Positions 1 through 9,101 are shown, counted from the stretch's first letter. The stretch: DNA of 64,000 nt from Nitrospirota bacterium (GCA_029858285.1 JAOUFN010000008.1:30955-94954); one strand, 5' to 3'. Made by a program: numbers and translations. Notes: generated by a model not told the origin, from the letters alone.

Positions 1-95
1 CGTGCCAGCAGCGCCTCGGCACTGTCACCTGTGTGGGTGGCACTGTGGGAGCAGGCGTCGGCATTAGGACCGGTGCGGGGGATGGATGTGGCCAT
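1..95 (-). CDS. Possible 5' end of an unknown gene (partial)
   Basis: An ATG at 95 on the minus strand opens a frame that stays open to the window edge (31 codons, beginning MATSIPRTG). GAAGG lies five bases before the ATG and could be its ribosome binding site. The visible residues are low in information (Ala, Thr, Ser, His) and I recognise no family. It could be a chance frame in G+C-rich DNA. Confidence 0.3.
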   Translation of the reverse strand, partial: MATSIPRTGPNADACSHSATHTGDSAEALLA

Positions 96-339
96 GGATG
101 CCTTCGGGCCGGGAAACAACAACAGGGGCGGTGCGTCTTGGCGGGCACCATCATCCATCGGATGACACAGCGTCCCGGATGCATGGATGATTGAACAGTT
201 TCCGCGCAGTCTACGGAGGCAGGGGGCGGGTGTCAATTACAGGGGGGGTGGGGGGAAGGCCCCGGAAGGCATGGCGGGGGCATCCCTCGGCCACATGCCC
301 GGCCCGAGGGATGCCCCGCCATGGATAAGCCGAGGGGGG
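96..339. other. Intergenic region with no clear gene
   Basis: I see no coding region with a credible start here. The segment holds the leader of the possible partial gene ending at 95 and, at 271-322, a strong stem-loop listed separately. The rest is G-rich with no recognisable promoter. Confidence 0.5.
271..322 (-). terminator. Stem-loop after the outer-membrane protein gene
   Basis: An almost perfect inverted repeat (arms about 271-290 and 304-322, one bulged G, loop of roughly 13 bases) lies 18 bases past the stop of the gene ending at 340. No T-run follows on the minus strand, so it may be a weak intrinsic terminator or a 3'-end stabiliser. Confidence 0.55.
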
Positions 340-1095
340 TTACAGCCCCACGTTCAACCGCAGGCTGTAGGAAGTGCTGCCGCCGGACAGGGGAGCATCC
401 CCCTGCAGGGTGAGGTTGGCGATGGGCAGAAAGGCAAATTTGAGACCGATGTGGCCGCGGGTGACGCTCTCCTTGGCGTCGGCAAAACCGATGCCGGCCT
501 TCTCCTTGCCCTTGATCCAGATCTGGTCGAGACCCGCGTACGGGGTGAACATCAAAAAGCCCTTGCTGACCCCGACACCAAGGCCATAGGTGGACAGGTC
601 AAGCTCCTTGACCCCCGACAATTTGGCGCCGCTCAGTGCCACGCTGACTGCGGGCATGGCCATGTTGCCGCCCAGCAGAGATTTGCGGATCTCGCCACCG
701 GTGACCGAAATATTGCTGCTCGGCACCTTGATCTGGGAAAGCCCCAAATCGATGCCGAACGGCAGCCCCTTGCGTATCATCAGGCGCGGTACCGGTAGCG
801 CTCCCGGCGGGTTGCCAGCCAGGGCGGGTGCCCACACGGCCTTGTCGATCTTCACCATGGTGACGGCGGCACCCACCTGAAAGCCGATGATGCCTTCCGG
901 CTCGGCGGGGGCCAAGGGGTTGTAAGCGATGGCGTAACCCGCCTCCTCGACGAACTGGTCGAACTGGGGCTGCTGGCCGGCGATGAACGACAGCAGGATG
1001 TCGTTTTTGGCGGCGTGGGTGGGCATGCTCCACAGGGTGGCTACGGCCAGCGCTGCGGCCATGGCGCGCAGGGGCCTGGTGATCCGGGTCGTCAT
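340..1095 (-). CDS. Putative outer-membrane beta-barrel protein
   Basis: The 251-residue product starts with a clear Sec signal peptide (basic MTTRITR, hydrophobic Ala/Val/Leu core, PTHA-A cleavage site). The mature part is rich in Gly and alternating hydrophobic residues and ends SLRLNVGL, which suits a small barrel. No catalytic or known family motif is visible, so the call rests on composition. ATG 1095 is preferred over ATG 1110 because GGAGGAG lies six bases before it. The gene follows phosphofructokinase after 37 bases and ends at a strong stem-loop. It could instead be a soluble periplasmic protein. Confidence 0.5.
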   Translation of the reverse strand: MTTRITRPLRAMAAALAVATLWSMPTHAAKNDILLSFIAGQQPQFDQFVEEAGYAIAYNPLAPAEPEGIIGFQVGAAVTMVKIDKAVWAPALAGNPPGALPVPRLMIRKGLPFGIDLGLSQIKVPSSNISVTGGEIRKSLLGGNMAMPAVSVALSGAKLSGVKELDLSTYGLGVGVSKGFLMFTPYAGLDQIWIKGKEKAGIGFADAKESVTRGHIGLKFAFLPIANLTLQGDAPLSGGSTSYSLRLNVGL

Positions 1096-1132
1096 ATACA
1101 ACTCCTCCATGTGTGGTAGTCCCGGAAGGCGC

Positions 1133-2218
1133 TCATCGCCCCAGGCAGATGCCGATGGCTTCGGCGGTCAGGATCAGCCCCGAATCCAGGGGCACATATT
1201 TGTAGTCGGTGATGGCTTCGTGGATCGGCACGCTGGTGATGGTCTGCCCCTTCAGACAAACCATGCGGCCAAATTCGCCCTTGGCCACCATGGCCATGGC
1301 CTTGGCGCCAAAACGGGTGGCCAGGATGCGGTCGTAGGCGGTGGGGGAGCCGCCGCGCTGAATGTGGCCAAGCACGGTGACACGCACGTCCATGCCGGTG
1401 TCGTCGGCGATCTGGTCGCCCACCTTGTTGCCGATGCCGCCGAGCCGGGGCAGACCCTTGCCCTTGCCGCCCTCGGTGACCACTGAGGCTTCACCGCCCT
1501 TGGGGCGGGCCCCCTCGGCCACTACCACCAGGGAAAATCCGGCGCCCTTCTCGACGCGGTGGCGGACCTTGTCGCACACGGCCTTGATGTCGAACGGAAT
1601 CTCGGGGATGAGGATGGCGTCGGCCCCTCCGGCGATGCCGGACTCCAGGGCGATCCAGCCGGCGTAGCGGCCCATTACCTCCATCACGATCACGCGGTGA
1701 TGGCTGTCGGCGGTGGTGTGCAGTTTGTCCAGCGCCTCCATGGCGGTGGTGACGGCGGAGTTGAAGCCGAAGGTGACGTCGGTGGCGCGCAGGTCGTTGT
1801 CGATGGTCTTGGGCACGCCCACCACCGGCAGGCCCTTGTCGAACAGGCGTGCCGCAATGCGGTTGGTGCCGTCACCGCCGATGGCCACCAAGCCTTCGAG
1901 ACCCAATTCCTTGAAATGCACAAACACCTGGTCGGAGACATCCCGCACCACCTGTTTGCCGTTTTCTTCGGTGGGGTATTCAAACGGGTTGGCGCGGTTG
2001 GAGCTATGCAGGATGGTTCCACCCTGCGGCAGGATGCCACGGATGCGGAAGGCATTCATTTCCCGTGTCTTGCCGGGCAGAATGAGCCCCTGAAAGCTGT
2101 CCTCAATGCCGATGACCTGCCAGCCGTGCTTGGCTTCGGCGCTTTTGACGACACCACGAATGACCGCGTTGAGGCCGGGGCAGTCGCCCCCGCCAGTGAG
2201 TACTCCGACCTTTGGCAT
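1133..2218 (-). CDS. pfkA: 6-phosphofructokinase
   Basis: Phosphorylates fructose 6-phosphate to fructose 1,6-bisphosphate in cytoplasmic glycolysis. The 361 residues carry GGGDCPGLNAVIRG near the N-terminus, the phosphoryl-donor motif IGGDGTN and the catalytic PKTIDND. Gly after the GGD aspartate favours ATP as donor, while Lys before TIDND is the residue typical of PPi enzymes. This Gly/Lys pair is known from group III PFKs, so donor preference is not settled by sequence. The chosen ATG (MPKVGVLTGG) follows AGAGGGAC; an upstream extension in frame has no family similarity. A promoter-like pair lies at 2276-2303. Confidence 0.9.
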   Translation of the reverse strand: MPKVGVLTGGGDCPGLNAVIRGVVKSAEAKHGWQVIGIEDSFQGLILPGKTREMNAFRIRGILPQGGTILHSSNRANPFEYPTEENGKQVVRDVSDQVFVHFKELGLEGLVAIGGDGTNRIAARLFDKGLPVVGVPKTIDNDLRATDVTFGFNSAVTTAMEALDKLHTTADSHHRVIVMEVMGRYAGWIALESGIAGGADAILIPEIPFDIKAVCDKVRHRVEKGAGFSLVVVAEGARPKGGEASVVTEGGKGKGLPRLGGIGNKVGDQIADDTGMDVRVTVLGHIQRGGSPTAYDRILATRFGAKAMAMVAKGEFGRMVCLKGQTITSVPIHEAITDYKYVPLDSGLILTAEAIGICLGR

Positions 2219-2275
2219 GTCCCTCTCTCTTTGCCACCCCGCCCGGAAACAGGGTGGGCTGCGGCTCCGCGTCCT

Positions 2276-2303
2276 AGTGTAGCAGGTCTGGCGCAGGTGG
2301 AAA
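2276..2303 (-). promoter_or_regulatory. Putative sigma70-type promoter of pfkA
   Basis: On the minus strand TTTCCA (2298-2303) and TACACT (2276-2281) are separated by 16 bases, each matching four of six consensus positions. The start of transcription would be about 50 bases before the pfkA ATG. This is read by eye only. Confidence 0.4.
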
Positions 2304-2364
2304 GGGGGGGGCGGAAATAGGCTGTTGAACGCGGCGCCGTGACGACCGTGCCGGGACAATTGCG

Positions 2365-3273
2365 CTAGCCCATCCGGTACTCCCCGGCGTTTCGGGACAG
2401 GGTGCCGCACAGCCCTTGGGTAACCTGCGCCAGAGCGGTGTAATTCAGCGTATCCGGCGTGTCCGCCGGGGTGTGGTAGTGGGGATTGCGGAAGTCGGCG
2501 GTGTCGGTGATCATCATCGCCGGATAGCGGTGCAGCCAAAAAGCGAAGTGGTCGCTGCGGGAAATTGCCGGCAGCCACACCGGCGAGGCCAGGTACTGAC
2601 ACGGAAAATCCACCGTGTCGCGGAATCCGGCCACCAGCCGCCGAAGGGTGAACAGCCCGCGCAGGGTGCCGACCATGGCGATGAAATTGCCCTGTTGCGG
2701 ATAGAGTGCCCCCAGCCCGGCGGGGTAGCGCTGGCTGTTCGGGTCATCGGTGTAGTAGCCGAGCATCTCCAGGGACAGCATCATGCGGATGCGCTCGCGG
2801 CGCTGGCGGCAGCCTGCGGCATGCACCATAGCGCCGTGGGAACGGCCGGAAAAATGGGGCATTTCTTCGTTGGTGAACGCCACCAGTCGCAGGGTGTCGC
2901 AGGGGCGCCCGCGGGACGGTGGGGACGACCGGGGCGCAGGGGAAAAAAACCGCGCGATTTCAAGCAGGCAGGCGACGGCACTGGCGTTGTCGTCAGCGCC
3001 CGGGGTGGTGGCTACGGTATCGTAGTGGGCGCCCACCAGCCAGAGGTTGCCATTAACGCTGCCGGGCCGCTCCACGATAAGGTTGTGGGACAGGCCGTTC
3101 GCGGCGGCTACCGGTTCCCGCGTCACGGCGTGGCCCATCTGTTCCCATGTGTCGCGGATGTAGTTTTCCGCCGCCGTCAGGGCCTCTGGGCGGAACAGTC
3201 CCCGGGGGCCGATCTCCCCCGCCAGCCGCTGCACATGGCCGCGCAGGCGGGACTCCAGGTGCGGGTCTGGCAC
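2365..3273 (-). CDS. M28-family zinc metallopeptidase
   Basis: Likely a di-zinc aminopeptidase-type hydrolase. The metal-site landmarks of family M28 appear in order: GAHYDTV, GADDNAS, TNEEMP, LEMLGY and a late SDHFAFW, with PHYHTPADT near the C-terminus. The 302-residue length suits a single catalytic domain; I see no signal peptide, so a cytoplasmic location is likely unless the start is wrong. GTG 3273 is chosen because the upstream frame overlaps the Trm112-like gene, which ends eight bases away; no strong ribosome site decides it. The substrate cannot be inferred. It ends the lptF-lptG-TPR-Trm112-M28 run. Confidence 0.8.
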   Translation of the reverse strand: MPDPHLESRLRGHVQRLAGEIGPRGLFRPEALTAAENYIRDTWEQMGHAVTREPVAAANGLSHNLIVERPGSVNGNLWLVGAHYDTVATTPGADDNASAVACLLEIARFFSPAPRSSPPSRGRPCDTLRLVAFTNEEMPHFSGRSHGAMVHAAGCRQRRERIRMMLSLEMLGYYTDDPNSQRYPAGLGALYPQQGNFIAMVGTLRGLFTLRRLVAGFRDTVDFPCQYLASPVWLPAISRSDHFAFWLHRYPAMMITDTADFRNPHYHTPADTPDTLNYTALAQVTQGLCGTLSRNAGEYRMG

Positions 3274-3281
3274 GGAGGGGT

Positions 3282-3449
3282 TCAGAATTTTTCCGCCTCG
3301 TCGATGAGCATCACCGGGATGCCGTCCTCCACTGCATAGCGCAGGCGGCAGGTGTGGCAGCTTAGGGTCTCGGGCTGTTCCCGGTAGTCCAGCTCTCCCT
3401 TGCAGCAGGGACATACCAGTTGGGCACGCAGTTCTGAGTCAAGTGTCAT
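3282..3449 (-). CDS. Trm112-like zinc-binding protein (UPF0434/YcaR family)
   Basis: A 55-codon gene (MTLDSELRAQLVCPCCKGEL...) with two Cys pairs, CPCC and CHTC, and the family ending RYAVEDGIPVMLIDEA. This matches the YcaR/Trm112 small zinc-ribbon family, eukaryotic members of which activate methyltransferases; the bacterial role is unclear. GGAG lies six bases before the ATG. It sits 20 bases after the TPR gene and eight before the M28 peptidase, in another frame. It is easily hidden because the peptidase frame stays open across it. Confidence 0.85.
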   Translation of the reverse strand: MTLDSELRAQLVCPCCKGELDYREQPETLSCHTCRLRYAVEDGIPVMLIDEAEKF

Positions 3450-3469
3450 GGGTCACTCCGCGTCAGGTG

Positions 3470-5281
3470 TCATGGATTGGCTGGTTCGGGGTTGGTGGTC
3501 GGCGCGGGAGGCCGGGGCCCCTCGGCGGATTCCTGTGCAGACAGGCGCCGGTCCACTTCCTGGAGGTTCTGCACCACGTGTGAGTAGAGTATCGGAACGT
3601 TGTCCGGGGTGAGCACGGTGAGCGCCTGTTGCAGTGCCTCGTGGGCCATGGGCAGGGCGCGGGGGGCATCTTCTGACGGCAACCCGGCCAGCAGGCTGCC
3701 GCGCTTGGCCTGTATCAGGCCGTAATGTACCGGATCGGTCTGCCGCGATACGGCTTCCAGGGCCAGATCGAAATGCCCCAGGGCTTTCAGCCGGTTGTCG
3801 CGCAGGTCGCCGGACCGCATCTGTTCCCAGGAAAGGGCGATCTGCTGGTGCAGCGTCGCGTACTGGGCCGGACCGCGCTCCCGCGTCCACCATAGCAGGG
3901 CCTGTTCGTAGGAGGTCACCGCATCGTGCAGGTTGCGGTCTTCGGGTGCCAAGGGCAGATCGTGAAAGGCCTGCCCCAGATTGCTCCAGGTGGTGGCGGC
4001 AAGGTCGGGCCGTGCCTGCGACAGGGGCGTGGACAGGGCGTTGCGGTAGAGGCTGATGGCGGCCAGCAGGTTCCGGGTGTGATCCCCCACCGGCAGGCGC
4101 TGGAAGCATACCCCCATGTTGTGCAGGGCGTGGCGGTATGCCTCAGGAAAGCGCTCCGGGTCCCACAGTCGCAGGGCCAGCCGGTAGGCATTGATGGCGC
4201 GGTGCAGGTGGTAGCCGTCGCGGTCGTCCGGAAGCCTTTGCTCCACGGTGGCGATCTGGTGCAGGATGCGGGCGTGAACGAACGGCATGTGTTCCGCCGG
4301 AAAGAACGGCAGCGCCTCCTCCAGAGCCGCGATCGCCAGTCCGTACTGGGCCGGGCCGGTTCGCTGTGGATGCATCATCATGGCCACTCCCCGGTTCAGC
4401 CGTACCGCGCCTGCCAGTTGGGTGTCGGTGGCCGGGTCGAGCAGGGTGCGCAGGGCGTTGAAACCGTACAGCGCCCGGTCCACCTGAAGACCGTCGTTGC
4501 GATTGACGCCCAGAATCAGGTCGGCCAGCGACATGAAAAACACCAGTGGATAGCGCTCTTCGGCGGTCAGTTCCGGAGTCTGGTTGGCGGTCAGCATGGC
4601 TTGGCGGGAGGCGCCGGGCAGCCCGGCGCGGGAAAAGACGACTCCTCGCACTGCCTGTACCGTGGCGACGGGGCGGTCGGCGGAAAAATCCGGCAGGCGG
4701 TGGGCGAGGGGTACGATAGGCATGGACCCGGCAGCCTGGCGGGCGTGATGGGCTGGATCCAGGGCGTAAAGATGCAGCAACATCAGGCGCAGGCGGCCGT
4801 CTGCGGTGGGGGAGCCCCAGATCAGAAGGTCGGCCCCGGCCGCGGTCGCCGCCTCAACCAGAGCGCGGGGTGGGGTGAGGGAGTCATCGGACGGTCCTTC
4901 CTGATCCAGCACCACCACCGACATGCGCGGCAGCGAGGGAGTCTCCCTGGCATCGGCCCAGGTGAGTTCCCGCACCAGATCAACGCTTGGGCGGCGATAC
5001 CCGGCCACCGGCGCCACCGCCACCCGCACCAGAGGCCTGTCTGCCCCCTGTTTGGGAATGGCGGGGGCGGCGGTGCGCGGGGTGCTGTCGGGCAGTGCGG
5101 GATCGGGGCGGATGGTATTGGCACGGACGGTGTGGTCGGTCCCGGCGCAGGCGGGTGCCAACGCTCCCAGGGTGACCAGTGCCATCAGGGTGATGATCCA
5201 CCGCCCGATACGGGCGGCGCGCGTGTTCTGTCCCGGTGTCTGGCCCAAAATCCGCTTCGCCGTGCGCAATACAGAAGTCAC
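3470..5281 (-). CDS. Exported or membrane-anchored TPR-like protein
   Basis: A 603-residue protein with a hydrophobic segment at about residues 22-46 ending APACAG, so it is probably exported or anchored. The first half of the mature part has an alpha/beta look (VRVAVAPVAGY, LLIWGSPTADG) that could be a nucleotide-free sensor fold. From about residue 300 there are TPR-like repeats (SNLGQAFHDLP, HNMGVCFQRLP) with LxxAxxxYxxAL patterns. GTG 5281 overlaps the lptG stop by four bases (GTGA), which favours translational coupling. Its place after the LPS transport permeases hints at an envelope role, but no function is assigned. Confidence 0.65.
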   Translation of the reverse strand: MTSVLRTAKRILGQTPGQNTRAARIGRWIITLMALVTLGALAPACAGTDHTVRANTIRPDPALPDSTPRTAAPAIPKQGADRPLVRVAVAPVAGYRRPSVDLVRELTWADARETPSLPRMSVVVLDQEGPSDDSLTPPRALVEAATAAGADLLIWGSPTADGRLRLMLLHLYALDPAHHARQAAGSMPIVPLAHRLPDFSADRPVATVQAVRGVVFSRAGLPGASRQAMLTANQTPELTAEERYPLVFFMSLADLILGVNRNDGLQVDRALYGFNALRTLLDPATDTQLAGAVRLNRGVAMMMHPQRTGPAQYGLAIAALEEALPFFPAEHMPFVHARILHQIATVEQRLPDDRDGYHLHRAINAYRLALRLWDPERFPEAYRHALHNMGVCFQRLPVGDHTRNLLAAISLYRNALSTPLSQARPDLAATTWSNLGQAFHDLPLAPEDRNLHDAVTSYEQALLWWTRERGPAQYATLHQQIALSWEQMRSGDLRDNRLKALGHFDLALEAVSRQTDPVHYGLIQAKRGSLLAGLPSEDAPRALPMAHEALQQALTVLTPDNVPILYSHVVQNLQEVDRRLSAQESAEGPRPPAPTTNPEPANP

Positions 5282-6357
5282 TGGCGGATTCCCAAAAGGC
5301 GGTAGGAACCCCAGGCGGCAAAGCTCGCCACCGGCAGCCAGGCGGAGAGCAGGGCGGGCAACACTCCGGCGCGGCCCAGAGACAGGGACAGGGAATAGAA
5401 CATCCAGAAGGCCACCGTAATCACCAGACAGATGCCCACGCCCCGCGCCAGACTGTGGGAACGGGGGGGGGTGAGTCCGAACGGGATCGCCACCAGCACC
5501 ATGATGAAGCACAAAAACGGAAACGCCCCACGCGCGGCCAGGTCCACCCGGTAGGGCAGGGCGTTATAGCCGTCCTGGGCAAGGCGTTCGACATAGCGGG
5601 ACAGGCGACGGGAATTGAGGTTTTCCGGGTGTACCGAAATCTCCCCCAGCGCCTGGGGCGGGCGGATGAGGGGGGAGGGGGTGTGTTCGAAGGGTGTCAG
5701 CCGCAGCCCTTCGGGGGTGGAACGGATCACCCGGCCGTGTTCCAGGAACCAGAAGTTGTCCTGCCACACCATGCGGTCGGCGGTGATCATCCGCGCCACG
5801 CCGCCATTACCGTCCATCTCCACGATGCGCACCCCCCACAGGATGCCCTCCACCAGGTCGGCGGAACGGATACCGTAAAACGCCCCCTCCGCAGTGCGGA
5901 ACCACACCTGCTCGCTGGCGGCCAAAATCGGTGATTCCCCGTCGCCGGGGGGCTTGACCGAGACCAGCACGCGTTCGGCGGCGGCGCCCGCTGCGGGCAA
6001 CATGCCGATGCCCGCCCACCACAACAACAGGCTGGCCAGCAGCCCCACCAGCAACAGGGGCATGACCACGCGCTGCACGCTGATGCCGGCAGCGCGCATG
6101 GCGGTGATCTCGGAGCGGCCGGAGAGCATTCCCAGGCCGATGACCGTGGCCATCAACAGGGAGAACGGCAACACCTGATAGATGGTGAGGGGCAATTCCA
6201 GCATCAGGTATTTCAGCAGCGCCCCGGCCGAGGCGCCGTGGCTGGTAAAAGTGCGCAGCTTGTCCAGTCCGGTGATGGCAAGATGGATACCCCCCAGGGC
6301 GCCCAGAGTAAGCAGCAGTATCCGGAACTGCTCGGTGACGATGTAGCGCAGCAGCAC
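5278..6357 (-). CDS. lptG: LPS export ABC permease LptG
   Basis: Inner-membrane permease that, with LptF and the LptB ATPase, extracts LPS and drives it across the LptC-LptA bridge. The 359 residues show three N-terminal membrane segments, a long periplasmic beta-jellyroll region (about 140-260) and three C-terminal segments, the LptF/G layout. SGRSEITAMRAAGIS is the conserved cytoplasmic loop that couples to LptB. The GTG at 6357 lies two bases after the lptF stop. The gene overlaps the TPR gene by four bases. Confidence 0.88.
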   Translation of the reverse strand: MLLRYIVTEQFRILLLTLGALGGIHLAITGLDKLRTFTSHGASAGALLKYLMLELPLTIYQVLPFSLLMATVIGLGMLSGRSEITAMRAAGISVQRVVMPLLLVGLLASLLLWWAGIGMLPAAGAAAERVLVSVKPPGDGESPILAASEQVWFRTAEGAFYGIRSADLVEGILWGVRIVEMDGNGGVARMITADRMVWQDNFWFLEHGRVIRSTPEGLRLTPFEHTPSPLIRPPQALGEISVHPENLNSRRLSRYVERLAQDGYNALPYRVDLAARGAFPFLCFIMVLVAIPFGLTPPRSHSLARGVGICLVITVAFWMFYSLSLSLGRAGVLPALLSAWLPVASFAAWGSYRLLGIRQ

Positions 6358-6359
6358 GG

Positions 6360-7466
6360 TCAGCGCCGCCTGCCGAAGGGCCACGGCAGCAGGGGCCGCT
6401 CCTGATGCACCCGCACCAGCGCCCACAGTGTGGCCAGGGAAAACAGGGCGTTGGGCAGCCAGGCCCCCACCGGCACACTGACATGTTCCTTGATGACCAG
6501 CGCCTGGCAGGTGGTCAGCACCGCGTAGTAGACGAGGATGATGAGCATGCCGGAGGTAAAACCGCCGATGCGGCCGGAACGCACCGTATGGACCCCCAGA
6601 GCGGGCCCCAGAAGGCCAAGAATCAAGCAGGCGACGCCGAAAGTGACGTTTTTTGTGTGGTCCATCCAGAGTTGCAGCAGGGGTGCCACCGACTCTCCGG
6701 CGGCCCGTCGCTGGTCGATGCGGGCGCGGATCTGTTCCACGCTCCCGAATACTTCACCGCCGCCGGCGGCGAGGCCCAGGCGGATGTCGTAGGTGGCAAA
6801 ACGCACCCGCTGCACGCTTTCCCCGGCGCGGTAGATTTCACCACCGACAAGGCGGAAGCCCATGTGATTACCGTCCGTAGTGCGCAGCAGTTCGCCGCTG
6901 CCGGCAGTTATCAGCAAGGGGCGCTCCGGATCGCGTTCGTCGGTGACGAACACGCCGCCGAGTTGTCCGTTCGGCTCGACGGTGGCGGCGTACACCAGCA
7001 CATCGTCGAACAGGTTGTTGAAGACGCCGGGAGTGAGGGCCACGCCGGTGTGGGCCTTGATGGTCTCCAGGGCGATGTTTTTGAGCTTGCCCTTGCCCCA
7101 TGGCTCGGTGGTGATGCCCAGGGTGAGGGCTGCGGCGGACACCAGGGATACGAACACAGCGATGGGCACCAGCATGCGGCCGAAGGAGATGCCCGCCGAC
7201 TTCAGCGCCACCGTCTCGCTATCGGCGGACAACCGCGCAAAGGCCACGGTGCCGGCCAGCAGCAGGGCGGCAGGCAGGGTGACCAGCAGGAACGGCGGCA
7301 GCAGCACGCCGATCAGCTTGGCGATGGCGGTGAGGGTCAGCCCGCGCCCCACGAACAGGTCGGACATGCGCACCATCTGGTTGGCCAGGAAAACGCTGGT
7401 CAGCCCCGTCACCCCGAGCAGGAACGGTGTCGCCAGTTCGCGGAACAGGTAGCGGTCAAGGATCAC
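6360..7466 (-). CDS. lptF: LPS export ABC permease LptF
   Basis: Partner permease of LptG in the LPS transport machine. The 368-residue protein begins VILDRYLFRELATPF, typical of LptF, has paired membrane segments at both ends and a central periplasmic domain, and carries the conserved loop LSADSETVALKSAGIS. The start is GTG 7466 overlapping the engB stop (GTGA). lptB, lptC and lptA are not in the window, so the complex must be completed elsewhere. Confidence 0.88.
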   Translation of the reverse strand: MILDRYLFRELATPFLLGVTGLTSVFLANQMVRMSDLFVGRGLTLTAIAKLIGVLLPPFLLVTLPAALLLAGTVAFARLSADSETVALKSAGISFGRMLVPIAVFVSLVSAAALTLGITTEPWGKGKLKNIALETIKAHTGVALTPGVFNNLFDDVLVYAATVEPNGQLGGVFVTDERDPERPLLITAGSGELLRTTDGNHMGFRLVGGEIYRAGESVQRVRFATYDIRLGLAAGGGEVFGSVEQIRARIDQRRAAGESVAPLLQLWMDHTKNVTFGVACLILGLLGPALGVHTVRSGRIGGFTSGMLIILVYYAVLTTCQALVIKEHVSVPVGAWLPNALFSLATLWALVRVHQERPLLPWPFGRRR

Positions 7467-8035
7467 AGCGCCGCCTCCATGATCTTCCACAGGGTGTCCA
7501 TGCCCAGACGGTCGCGGGCCGAGACCGGCAGCGGCACATGGCCAAGCTCCCGGCGGATCAGTCCCAGGGCGCGCTGGGCCTGGTTTCGGCTGAGCTTGTC
7601 GGCCTTGGTGGCCACGACCTGAAAGGGGATGCCCAGGTGGCTTACCCACTCCACCATATTGTGGTCCAGGGCCGACGGCGGGTGACGGATATCCACCAGA
7701 ATCACCACCAGACGCAGGCCCGGGCGCGAAGTGAAATATTCCTCCAGCCGCTGGGTCCATTTGCGTTTTTCGGTCTGGGGCACCCTGGCGAAACCGTAAC
7801 CGGGCAGGTCCACCAGGTGAAAACGTTCGTTGATGCGGTAAAAATTGATTTCCCGGGTTTTTCCGGGAGTGCTGCTGATGCGGGCGATAGCCTTTTTACG
7901 CCCCACCATGGCATTGAGCAGGCTGCTCTTGCCGACGTTGGAACGTCCGGAAAAGGCCACATCGGGCAGTTCCCCTTCCGGGTAACCGGCGGGACTGACC
8001 GCCCCGGTGACGAACTCGACCTGGGTGACCCGCAA
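7463..8035 (-). CDS. engB: Ribosome-associated GTPase EngB (YsxC/YihA)
   Basis: Small essential GTPase implicated in 50S subunit assembly. All G motifs are visible: GRSNVGKSSLLN (G1), STPGKT (G2), DLPGYGF (G3) and TKADKL (G4), followed by a G5-like VSARDRLG. TTG 8035, just after the mtnA stop, is chosen because it gives 190 residues, close to the family size; the ribosome site is weak and the start is not certain. Its stop overlaps the lptF start. Confidence 0.88.
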   Translation of the reverse strand: MRVTQVEFVTGAVSPAGYPEGELPDVAFSGRSNVGKSSLLNAMVGRKKAIARISSTPGKTREINFYRINERFHLVDLPGYGFARVPQTEKRKWTQRLEEYFTSRPGLRLVVILVDIRHPPSALDHNMVEWVSHLGIPFQVVATKADKLSRNQAQRALGLIRRELGHVPLPVSARDRLGMDTLWKIMEAAL

Positions 8036-8039
8036 CCGC

Positions 8040-9101
8040 TTACCGCACCAGCAAGGGGGCGACGTCCACCCCGGGATCGGCCAGACGGTGCAGATCCTCC
8101 GGGCGTACCGCGCCGCGCTCGGTGATGATGGCGGCGATGTAGCGGGCGGGGGTGACGTCAAACGCCGGGTTGAACACTTTTACCCCTTCCGGGGCGATCT
8201 GCGTCTGTCCAAACACACGGGTAATTTCGTGCCCTGGCCGCTCCTCAATGGGAATCTGGGCGCCGCTGGCGATGGAAAAATCCACGGTGGACAGGGGGGC
8301 GGCCACGTAGAACGGGATGTTGTGCTCGCGGGCCAGAATGGCCACACCGTAGGTACCGATCTTGTTGGCGGCGTCACCGTTTCTGGCGATGCGGTCCGCC
8401 CCCACCACCACGGCGCGTACCCGGCCCAGCCCCATGACGTGGGCGGCCATGTTGTCACAGATGAGGGTGACGTCGATGTCGTCCTGCATCAGTTCCCAGG
8501 CGGTCAGGCGCGCCCCCTGCAACACCGGACGGGTTTCGTCGGCGTACACCTGAATGGATTTTCCCGCCTCCACGGCGGCGCGGATTACCCCCAGGGCGGT
8601 GCCGTAGCCGCCGGTGGCCAGCGCCCCGGCGTTGCAGTGAGTGAGCACGCCGCCGCTGTCCGGCATCAGGTGTGCCCCGGCGGCACCGATGGCCCGGCAG
8701 GTGGCGATGTCCTCCTCCAGCATGCGCTGGGACAGGTCTACCAGTTGCTTCTTGAGGTCTGCCACCGGTTTTTCGCAGTTGGTCTTCACATAGCCCATTA
8801 CCTGTCGCACCGCCCACTCCAGGTTGACGGCGGTGGGGCGCTGGGAGATGAGCATGTCACCAACTCCGGCCAGTTCCCGTGCAAAGTCATCTCCACTGCC
8901 CTCCGCAAGGGGGCGTGCGCCCAGGGCCATGCCCATGGCCGCCGCCACGCCGATGGCGGGGGCGCCACGCACCCACAGTTCCTTGATGCCACGGGCCACG
9001 GTGGCGGCGTCAGCGCAGGTTACATAGGTCACCTCGGTGGGCAGGCGGCTCTGGTCGAGCATTTCGACGTTGCCGTCTTTCCAGTACAGGGTCGGGGTCA
9101 T
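8040..9101 (-). CDS. mtnA: S-methyl-5-thioribose-1-phosphate isomerase
   Basis: Isomerises methylthioribose 1-phosphate to methylthioribulose 1-phosphate in methionine salvage. The 353-residue protein shows VRGAPAIGVAAA, THCNAGALATGGYGTALG with the catalytic Cys, DETRPVLQGARLTAWEL and VVGADRIARNGD with the catalytic Asp. It belongs to the eIF2B-alpha fold. The other salvage genes are not nearby. Its ATG overlaps the stop of the upstream acyltransferase by four bases. Confidence 0.92.
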   Translation of the reverse strand: MTPTLYWKDGNVEMLDQSRLPTEVTYVTCADAATVARGIKELWVRGAPAIGVAAAMGMALGARPLAEGSGDDFARELAGVGDMLISQRPTAVNLEWAVRQVMGYVKTNCEKPVADLKKQLVDLSQRMLEEDIATCRAIGAAGAHLMPDSGGVLTHCNAGALATGGYGTALGVIRAAVEAGKSIQVYADETRPVLQGARLTAWELMQDDIDVTLICDNMAAHVMGLGRVRAVVVGADRIARNGDAANKIGTYGVAILAREHNIPFYVAAPLSTVDFSIASGAQIPIEERPGHEITRVFGQTQIAPEGVKVFNPAFDVTPARYIAAIITERGAVRPEDLHRLADPGVDVAPLLVR

